Below, piece by piece: positions 1-4,397 of a DNA stretch of 8,385 bases. Where the stretch lies: positions 1 through 8,385 of the forward strand of contig JAEZEK010000095.1 of the NCBI GenBank assembly GCA_023417735.1, written 5' to 3'. The position numbers and the translations under genes are program-made. A model generated the notes under the pieces. The model did no database searches, was not told the origin of the DNA, and saw nothing but the letters and a program-made list of their open reading frames with translations. Each line of letters starts with the position of its first letter. Within the stretch, counting starts at the first letter, position 1. The DNA is from Pseudomonadota bacterium. Its GTDB lineage: Bacteria > Pseudomonadota > Alphaproteobacteria > Rhizobiales > Afifellaceae.

Positions 1-2
1 CG

Positions 3-431
3 CTTCGCGACGGACCCTATCCGTGGGAGAAGGTCCTATACACCGGCGATCTCTTCCGCACCGACGCGGAGGGCTTCCTCTATTTCGTCGGCCGCAAGGA
101 CGACATCATCAAGACGCGCGGCGAGAAGGTCAGCCCCAAGGAGGTCGAGAACGTCCTCTACGCGCTCCCGGGCGTCCGCGAGGCGGCCGTCATCGGGGTT
201 CCCGATCCCGTGCTCGGTCAGGCGCTGGAGGCGGTGCTCGTGCTCGAGCCGGGCATCGACCTCGGCCCAGGCGACGTCATCCGCCACTGCACCAGGAACC
301 TCGAGGACTTCATGGTGCCGAAGCGCGTCAGCTTCCGGGCCGAACTGCCGAAGACCACGACGGGCAAGATCAGCCGGCGCGCCCTCGCCGAAAACGAGGC
401 CGGCGCCGGTGACATGGAGGCCGCGGAGTGA
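3..431 (+). CDS. Class I adenylate-forming enzyme (acyl-CoA/aryl-CoA synthetase family), C-terminal part
   Basis: This is the last 142 residues of an AMP-forming ligase; the N-terminal and most of the ATP-binding core lie outside the window. Seen: the A7-type motif YTGDL near the start, the A8 hinge FVGRKDDIIKTRGEKVSPKE that introduces the mobile C-terminal lid, and the A10 motif PKTTTGK close to the end, whose last lysine normally contacts the acyl-adenylate during adenylation. Known for the family: a carboxylic acid is activated as an acyl-AMP and passed to CoA or to a carrier-protein thiol. The lid is complete and ends normally, with no sign of decay. The substrate cannot be read from this part. 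The stop codon overlaps the start of the NadE-like gene, so the two are almost certainly co-transcribed. Family assignment is secure; CoA ligase versus carrier-protein ligase is open. Confidence 0.93.
   Translation, partial: LRDGPYPWEKVLYTGDLFRTDAEGFLYFVGRKDDIIKTRGEKVSPKEVENVLYALPGVREAAVIGVPDPVLGQALEAVLVLEPGIDLGPGDVIRHCTRNLEDFMVPKRVSFRAELPKTTTGKISRRALAENEAGAGDMEAAE
416..420 (+). promoter_or_regulatory. Shine-Dalgarno site for the NadE-like gene
   Basis: GGAGG lies 7 bases before the GTG at 428, inside the end of the ligase gene. This spacing supports the GTG start and the GTGA stop/start overlap, which suggests translational coupling between the two genes. Confidence 0.7.
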
Positions 432-1468
432 ACGACATCACCCATCCGGATGTTTTCGGGCCCGCCAGGGAGACCGAGCCGGCCCCTGGCGAAGGCTTCT
501 CCTTGGAGGCGCTTCGGATCGACGCCCGCAAGGAGCGGGCGAGGATCGCCGCCGCGCTCCGCGAGCAGATCGGACGAACGCTGCGGCGGCGCGGCGCCGT
601 CGTCGGGCTCTCCGGCGGCGTCGACAGCAGCGTCACGGCGTTCCTGCTCGTCGAGGCGCTCGGCGCCGACAGGGTTCTCGCCCTCTTCATGCCGGAGAAG
701 GATTCCGAGGACGACAGCCTGCGCCTCGGCCGCCTGGTTGCCGACACGCTCGGGATCCGCGCCGTCACCGAGGACATCGAGCCGATGCTGACGGCAGCCG
801 GCTGCTACGCGCGCCGGGACGAGTTCATCCGCCGGATCGTCCCGGAGTTCGGTCCCGGGTGGGGCTGCAAGGTCGTGCTGCCAAACGCGCTCGGCGACAA
901 CGCCTACAACCTCTCGACCCTGGTGGTGCAGTCGCCCGGCGGCGAGCGCAGCCAGATCCGGATGCCGCTCGAGGTCTATCTCGGCGTGGTCGCGGCCACC
1001 AACATGAAGCAGCGCACCCGCAAGCAGATCGAGTACTACCACGCCGACCGGCTCAACTACGTCGTCGCCGGAACGCCGAACCGCCTCGAATACGACCAGG
1101 GCTTCTTCGTGAAGAACGGCGACGGCGCCGCCGACGTGAAGCCGATCGCCCACCTCTACAAGACCCAGGTCTATCAGCTCGCCGAGCATCTCGGGGTGCC
1201 GGAGGAGATCCGCCGGCGCCCTCCCACGACCGACACCTGGTCGCTCGAGCAGACGCAGGAGGAGTTCTATTTCCCGCTGCCCTACCGGGGCATGGATCTT
1301 TGCCTCTATGCGCTGGAGAATGGCATCTCCGCCGAGGAGACGGCACGCGCGGCCGGCCTCACGCCCGGACAGGTGGAGCGCGTCTGGCACGACATCGCCG
1401 CCAAGCGCCGCGCAACCCGCTACCTCCACGAGCCCCCGCTCCTGGTCGAGCCCGTCCCGATCGGCTGA
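428..1468 (+). CDS. nadE: NAD(+) synthase-like protein (NadE family, ammonia-type, divergent)
   Basis: This 346-residue protein belongs to the N-type ATP-pyrophosphatase superfamily. Seen: the PP-loop SGGVDSS at residues 62-68; a segment matching the synthetase substrate-binding region, with TNMKQRTR at 191-198, GTPNRLE at 215-221 and NGDGAADVKPIAHLYKT at 230-246. Family knowledge: NadE adenylates deamido-NAD and amidates it with ammonia to give NAD in the cytoplasm. There is no N-terminal nitrilase (glutaminase) domain, so ammonia would be free or supplied by a partner. It is longer than typical ammonia-dependent NadE (about 275 residues): there is an N-terminal extension of about 45 residues and an extra segment at about 120-185 with Cys126 and Cys147. 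The motif usually seen as P-S/T-A-D-L-W appears here as PPTTDTWS (265-272). It overlaps the upstream ligase gene by 4 bases. It could be a true NAD synthase or a paralogue amidating another acid; the superfamily call is firm, the substrate is not. GTG start chosen from the Shine-Dalgarno site. Confidence 0.85.
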   Translation: MNDITHPDVFGPARETEPAPGEGFSLEALRIDARKERARIAAALREQIGRTLRRRGAVVGLSGGVDSSVTAFLLVEALGADRVLALFMPEKDSEDDSLRLGRLVADTLGIRAVTEDIEPMLTAAGCYARRDEFIRRIVPEFGPGWGCKVVLPNALGDNAYNLSTLVVQSPGGERSQIRMPLEVYLGVVAATNMKQRTRKQIEYYHADRLNYVVAGTPNRLEYDQGFFVKNGDGAADVKPIAHLYKTQVYQLAEHLGVPEEIRRRPPTTDTWSLEQTQEEFYFPLPYRGMDLCLYALENGISAEETARAAGLTPGQVERVWHDIAAKRRATRYLHEPPLLVEPVPIG

Positions 1469-1544
1469 CCGGGACCGGCTGCGGCTCGCTGCTGAGCAAG
1501 AGGGGCGGGTTGCGCAGCTTGCATGCACGGTCGAACCGGCCGAT

Positions 1545-1573
1545 GCGCGAAAGCCGGCGCGGATCTTTCGCGC
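1545..1573. repeat. Perfect 9-bp inverted repeat downstream of the NadE-like gene
   Basis: GCGCGAAAG (1545-1553) and CTTTCGCGC (1565-1573) are perfect inverted copies around an 11-base loop. A T:G wobble could add one more pair. No T-run follows on either strand, so it is not a classical intrinsic terminator. It could be a 3'-end stabilising hairpin of the upstream mRNA or a protein-binding site. Confidence 0.6.
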
Positions 1574-1589
1574 GGTCATGCGGCGCCTG

Positions 1590-1601
1590 ACGGGGCCCCG
1601 T
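1590..1601. repeat. 12-bp perfect GC-rich palindrome before the DUF421 promoter
   Basis: ACGGGGCCCCGT is its own reverse complement. It ends 4 bases before the GGAAC element at 1606. Its place just upstream of a putative -35 element would suit an activator site, but a 12-base palindrome can arise by chance in DNA this GC-rich. Confidence 0.4.
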
Positions 1602-1605
1602 GCGC

Positions 1606-1630
1606 GGAACCCTGTGCCGTTGGGAGGCTT
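1606..1630 (+). promoter_or_regulatory. Candidate EcfG/RpoE2-type stress promoter of the DUF421 gene
   Basis: GGAAC (1606-1610), an 18-base spacer, then TT (1629-1630), fitting the GGAAC-N18-19-TT form reported for alphaproteobacterial general-stress sigma factors. Transcription would start near 1637-1640, giving a leader of about 25-30 bases before the ATG at 1666. The -35 box is exact; the -10 side is short and reads GCTT rather than the CGTT or GGTT of stronger sites, so support is moderate. Confidence 0.45.
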
Positions 1631-1650
1631 CACCCTGCGCTGCTCCCAAC
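1619..1650. repeat. 8-bp inverted repeat over the promoter and leader of the DUF421 gene
   Basis: GTTGGGAG (1619-1626) and CTCCCAAC (1643-1650) are perfect inverted copies separated by 16 bases. They flank the proposed -10 element and the expected transcription start. This could be an operator, or partly a leader hairpin if transcription starts further upstream. Confidence 0.5.
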
Positions 1651-1665
1651 CGCGGGATCTTCCTG

Positions 1666-2142
1666 ATGTTCTTCGACAGCTGGTTCGACCTGCTCCGGAT
1701 CTTGATCGTCGGCACCCTGGCCTATGTCGGCCTGGTCGGCTTCCTCCGCGTCTCGGGCAAGCGGACGCTCTCCAAGATGAACGCGTTCGACTTCGTCGTG
1801 ACGGTGGCCCTCGGGTCAACCCTCGCCACGGTCCTCCTGAGCAAGGAGGTCTCGTTGTCCGAGGGGCTGCTCGCCTTTGCGCTGCTCTGCGGGCTTCAGT
1901 ACGCGGTCGCCTGGACCTCCGTCCGCTCCGCGCCGTTCCGGCGGATCATCAAGTCGGAGCCCGCGCTCCTCATGCACGGAGGTGCCTTCCTGGACGCAGC
2001 CCTTGCGCGCGAAAGGGTCACGCGGGACGAGGTCCGCGCGGCCATCCGTGCCGCGGGCTATGCCGGCGACGACGACGTGCAGGCCGTCGTCCTGGAAACT
2101 GACGGCACGTTGAGTATTGTCTCATCCGCAGCGCCGGATTAG
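1666..2142 (+). CDS. DUF421/YetF-family membrane protein
   Basis: A 158-residue inner-membrane protein with three N-terminal transmembrane segments (about residues 8-27, 42-58 and 66-84) and a small cytoplasmic domain (about 93-153). The diagnostic stretch GKRTLSKMNAFDFVVTVALG lies at 31-50, joining the first two helices; its G-K-R and F-D residues are typical of YetF/DUF421 proteins. The C-terminal part ends in VVLETDGTLSIVS, as in the DUF421 fold. Biochemical role is poorly known; members are often tied to stress or sporulation, and none is assigned an enzyme activity here. The ATG at 1666 is preferred over an in-frame ATG at 1600, because the earlier one adds an unlikely Cys/Arg-rich leader, splits the GTG-GGAAC region and lies upstream of the expected transcription start. 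A weak GGGA at 1654-1657 could be the ribosome site. Flanked by its own promoter match and a 177-base gap, it looks monocistronic. Confidence 0.88.
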   Translation: MFFDSWFDLLRILIVGTLAYVGLVGFLRVSGKRTLSKMNAFDFVVTVALGSTLATVLLSKEVSLSEGLLAFALLCGLQYAVAWTSVRSAPFRRIIKSEPALLMHGGAFLDAALARERVTRDEVRAAIRAAGYAGDDDVQAVVLETDGTLSIVSSAAPD

Positions 2143-2207
2143 CGCCATCCCTCAGCAGATGATCCTCTGCACGTTTAGCTACACCATCACGTATCTCTAG
2201 GTTTATT

Positions 2208-2226
2208 GGTCGCCTCAGGAGCGACC
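2208..2226. repeat. 6-bp inverted repeat upstream of the PRC-barrel gene promoter
   Basis: GGTCGC (2208-2213) and GCGACC (2221-2226) flank a 7-base loop, ending 16 bases before the GGAAC element at 2243. No T-run follows, so a terminator for the DUF421 gene is unlikely. An operator or activator half-site pair is possible, but the arms are short. A second small hairpin (GCAGA/TCTGC, 2155-2170) lies just after the DUF421 stop and is too weak to call a terminator. Confidence 0.35.
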
Positions 2227-2242
2227 TTGGGCGGCTTATATT

Positions 2243-2267
2243 GGAACAACCGGGGATTCGTCAGGTT
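2243..2267 (+). promoter_or_regulatory. Candidate EcfG/RpoE2 general-stress promoter of the PRC-barrel gene
   Basis: GGAACAA begins at 2243, followed by GGTT at 2264-2267. This gives GGAAC-N16-GGTT, equivalent to GGAAC-N18-TT, one base from the GGAAC-N16/17-CGTT form described for EcfG/SigT. The surrounding DNA is more AT-rich than the genes, as expected for a promoter. Transcription would start near 2274-2277, with a leader of about 45 bases containing the GGGAG ribosome site. Confidence 0.62.
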
Positions 2268-2308
2268 AGGGGTATGCGAAGGGGCGAGTGGGGCTCCAAC
2301 GAAAGAAC

Positions 2309-2313
2309 GGGAG
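2309..2313 (+). promoter_or_regulatory. Shine-Dalgarno site fixing the start of the PRC-barrel gene
   Basis: GGGAG sits 6 bases before the ATG at 2320. It supports that start over an in-frame upstream ATG at 2206, which lies before the promoter match and would place 38 residues ahead of a clear signal peptide. Confidence 0.7.
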
Positions 2314-2319
2314 AACCCT

Positions 2320-3795
2320 ATGACCGGACGAACAATTCCAGCCGTGCTCGCGCTCCTGGCTGGCACTGCACTCACGGGCAGCGCGCTGGCGCAGCAGCCC
2401 CAGGCAGGGCAACAGGCAGTCCAGCAGCCCGGAGCGCAGGCGCAGGACATCCGCGACTGCACCGCGTTCCAGCGGTATGTGCAGGAGAACAGGAGCAGGC
2501 TCTCGCCGGAGCAGATCGAGCGGGGCAACCAGGCCGTCGAACGCGGTGACGACCGGCAGTGCGTCGACATCTACGCCAGCATCCGCACCGACGCCGGCGC
2601 GCAGGCCGCGAACCAGGCGGGCGGCGAGCGCCCCGAGCAGCAGCCCCGTGCAAACCAGCAGGCGGAGGCCGGCAACATAGTCGTCGAGCAGCCTGCACCG
2701 ACGATCACCGTCGACCAGCCCGATCCCCAGATCCGCGTGCAGCAGGCGCAGCCCAACGTGGCCGTCCGGCAGCCGACGCCCGAGATCCTCGTGCGCCAGC
2801 CGGCGCCTCAGATCACGGTCGACATCCCGCAGCCGGAGATCATCGTGCGCATGCCGCAGCCGGAGGTGCAGGTCTCCCAGAACCAGCCGCAGGTGGAGGT
2901 CCAGCAGGCGCAGCCGGAGGTCCGCGTCGAGCAGAACGAGCAGCCTCAGGTTCGCGTCGCCCAGGACAACCAGCAGCCTCGCGTCGAGCTGCAGCAGAGC
3001 GAGCAGCAGGCCAATGTCCAGGTCGAGCAGGCCGGCGAGCCGCAGGTCCGGTACGAGCGCGCCGAACCGCAGATCACCGTGAACCAGGCCGAAGGCGAGC
3101 CCGCGGTCCGGTTCGAGCAGATGGAGGGGCAGAGCGCGGCACGTCAGCAGGACGACGCTGCCGCACGCGGCCAGACCGCCGACCGTGCCCAGGGCGCGCA
3201 GCAGGGCGGCCAGCAAGCGCAAGCGACGGCCCAGCAGCAGCAGGCGCAAGCTGCCGCCCAGCAGCAGCGGACGCAGGCCGGTGGCCAGCAGCAGCAGGCA
3301 GAGGCTCGGCAGCAGGCCCAGACCCAGCCTCAGACGCAGGCCCAGCAGCAGAGGCCGACGGCTGACCAGCAGGCCGAAGCGAACCGTCAGGCCGCCATGC
3401 AGTCCTCCACGGCGTCCGACCAGCAGGCGGCCCGGGCGACCGGGTCAACGGCAGCGGCTCAGGGGACCGGTTCGGAACGCGAGTTCCCGGTCGGCGACCT
3501 CAAGGACATGGACGTGACGAACGCCCGTGGCGAGCAGCTCGGAGACGTGAAGGAAGTCGTCGCCTCCACCGAGGGCGAGGTCTATGTCGTGATCGGTCAC
3601 GGCGGCTTCCTGGGCCTCGGCGAGAAGGAGATCGCCCTTCCGCTGAACAGCCTCACCCTTCAGGATGACAAGCTCGTCCTTCCGGGCGTGAGCGACGATG
3701 AGATCCGCCAGATGGAAGCGTGGAGAATGGACAACTCGAGGTTCCGGGAACTCGACGACGAGCAGACCGCGAGCCTGACGCTGGCACAGCGGTAA
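2320..3795 (+). CDS. Secreted nonapeptide-repeat, Gln-rich protein with C-terminal PRC-barrel
   Basis: A 491-residue exported protein. Seen in order: a Sec signal peptide (about 1-24, cleavage near SALA-QQ); a small domain (about 43-88) with Cys47 and Cys81, probably a periplasmic disulfide; fifteen repeats (124-266) of consensus Q-x-x-P-[QE]-[IV]-x-V-x, the first nine exactly 9 residues long and later ones 9-11; a Gln/Ala-rich low-complexity stretch (about 270-380); and a PRC-barrel (about 387-457), recognisable from FPVGDLKDMDVTNARGEQLG and the GEVYVVIGHGGFLGLGEKEI strand pair. PRC-barrels are small beta-barrels in photosynthetic reaction centre H subunits, RimM and many uncharacterised rhizobial envelope proteins. 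The alternating hydrophobic I-x-V in each repeat suggests a beta-rich rod, with the Gln-rich part as a flexible linker; this is inference. No enzymatic role is implied. The stress-type promoter and terminator make it a likely single-gene stress transcript. Domain calls are strong; function is unknown. Confidence 0.88.
   Translation: MTGRTIPAVLALLAGTALTGSALAQQPQAGQQAVQQPGAQAQDIRDCTAFQRYVQENRSRLSPEQIERGNQAVERGDDRQCVDIYASIRTDAGAQAANQAGGERPEQQPRANQQAEAGNIVVEQPAPTITVDQPDPQIRVQQAQPNVAVRQPTPEILVRQPAPQITVDIPQPEIIVRMPQPEVQVSQNQPQVEVQQAQPEVRVEQNEQPQVRVAQDNQQPRVELQQSEQQANVQVEQAGEPQVRYERAEPQITVNQAEGEPAVRFEQMEGQSAARQQDDAAARGQTADRAQGAQQGGQQAQATAQQQQAQAAAQQQRTQAGGQQQQAEARQQAQTQPQTQAQQQRPTADQQAEANRQAAMQSSTASDQQAARATGSTAAAQGTGSEREFPVGDLKDMDVTNARGEQLGDVKEVVASTEGEVYVVIGHGGFLGLGEKEIALPLNSLTLQDDKLVLPGVSDDEIRQMEAWRMDNSRFRELDDEQTASLTLAQR
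2689..3117 (+). repeat. Fifteen in-frame 27-33 base repeats coding a Q-x-x-P-[QE]-[IV]-x-V-x array
   Basis: Within the PRC-barrel gene, nine consecutive 27-base units (residues 124-204) encode nonapeptides such as QPDPQIRVQ, QPTPEILVR and QPAPQITVD. Six looser units of 9-11 residues follow (205-266). The DNA copies have diverged at third positions while the protein pattern is kept, indicating old repeats under selection rather than a recent expansion. Confidence 0.8.
3127..3474 (+). repeat. CAG-rich low-complexity tract (Gln/Ala linker)
   Basis: This tract encodes about 116 residues dominated by Gln and Ala, nearly all Gln as CAG, with runs of up to four CAG codons near 3232-3243. It joins the repeat region to the PRC-barrel. 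Length variation between strains by slippage is plausible. Confidence 0.7.
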
Positions 3796-3816
3796 TCCTC
3801 CGCATATCCCGCAGTA

Positions 3817-3850
3817 GGGGGGCGGCCGGCCGAGCCGCCGGCCCCTTCTT
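3817..3850 (+). terminator. Intrinsic terminator of the PRC-barrel gene
   Basis: GGGGGGCGGC (3817-3826) pairs with GCCGCC (3834-3839) and, after a two-base GG bulge, with CCCC (3842-3845). The loop is 7 bases and the stem is followed by TTCTT. It begins 21 bases after the stop codon. The opposite strand has no T-run after the stem, so it probably serves only the plus-strand gene and not the convergent ccmH. Confidence 0.7.
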
Positions 3851-3935
3851 CTCCGTTGCCTGTCTCAGCTGTCACCTGCCCCCGGGACGATGAACCCGCG
3901 GGCGAGTCCGTGCAGTGGCGAACGCGCCGGGGCCC

Positions 3936-4397
3936 TCAGCCCCGATCGTTCTTCCCCAGTGCCCGTGCCAGCGCCCGCTCTTCCTCGTCCGACAGCCGGG
4001 GCTCGGACACCGGCTTCCGCCCCCCATAGAAGCGGAAGACGAGCAGCAGGCCGGCCAGCAGCGCGACGAAGGGCGCTGCCCACAGAAGAAGGTTTGAAAC
4101 CGAAAAGCTCGGCTTCAGCAGCACGAACTCGCCGTAGCGGTCGACGAGATACTGCTTCACGCCGGCGTCGCTGTCGCCTGCCTCGAGCCGTTCGCGCACG
4201 AGGACGCGAAGATCCCGGGCGAGCGGCGCGTCCGAATCGTCGATCGACTGGTTCTGGCAGACGAGGCAGCGCAGCTCCGCGGAAATCGCCCGCGCCCGCG
4301 CCTCGAGCGCCGGGTCGCCGAGGCGCTCGTCGGGCTGGACGGCGATCGCGGTCCCGCCGAAGAGGATGATTGCGAGCGCGAAGAGGGCCCGCCTCAC
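3936..4397 (-). CDS. ccmH: Cytochrome c maturation protein CcmH (CycL)
   Basis: A 153-residue membrane-anchored periplasmic thioredoxin-like protein. It has a signal/anchor segment (about 3-19), the signature LRCLVCQNQSI at 42-52 with redox cysteines Cys44 and Cys47, a helical domain that keeps PLARDLR and DRYGEFVLLKPSF, and a second transmembrane helix (about 102-121) with a short charged cytoplasmic tail. Known role: it keeps the CXXCH haem-binding cysteines of apocytochrome c reduced and delivers them to the CcmF/CcmI haem lyase. Length fits the short alphaproteobacterial form (no fused CcmI domain, unlike E. coli CcmH). The start is GTG overlapping the ccmF stop as GTGA, with a GGGGAGG ribosome site about 10 bases upstream. 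It is the last gene of the operon and converges on the PRC-barrel gene. Confidence 0.95.
   Translation of the reverse strand: MRRALFALAIILFGGTAIAVQPDERLGDPALEARARAISAELRCLVCQNQSIDDSDAPLARDLRVLVRERLEAGDSDAGVKQYLVDRYGEFVLLKPSFSVSNLLLWAAPFVALLAGLLLVFRFYGGRKPVSEPRLSDEEERALARALGKNDRG

Noticed and set aside
1600..1665. Earlier ATG for the DUF421 gene
   Set aside because: It would add 22 residues unlike the family N-terminus and lies upstream of the probable transcription start; the ATG at 1666 gives the usual start just before the first helix.
218..1819. Long minus-strand open frame opposite the ligase, NadE-like and DUF421 genes
   Set aside because: It spans three recognisable plus-strand genes and two gene boundaries, and its translation has no motif; it is a GC-rich shadow.
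2155..2170. GCAGA/TCTGC hairpin after the DUF421 stop as a terminator
   Set aside because: Only five pairs and no proper T-run directly after the stem (ACGTTT follows); too weak to call.
2206..2319. Earlier ATG for the PRC-barrel gene
   Set aside because: It precedes the promoter match and would bury the signal peptide 38 residues inside; the ATG at 2320 has a good ribosome site.
2689..3117. Repeat array considered as a CRISPR or transposon-related repeat
   Set aside because: The units are in frame, diverge at third positions and have no spacers or terminal inverted repeats; they are protein-level repeats.
2266..3249. Minus-strand open frame with a Leu/Arg/Asp-repetitive product opposite the PRC-barrel gene
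   Set aside because: The repetitiveness simply mirrors the CAG-rich repeats on the coding strand (CTG reads as Leu). No ribosome site or domain supports it.
3735..3755. GTTCCGGGAAC palindrome near the end of the PRC-barrel gene
   Set aside because: It lies inside coding sequence and is explained by codons for conserved residues; no partner promoter element is found at the right distance.
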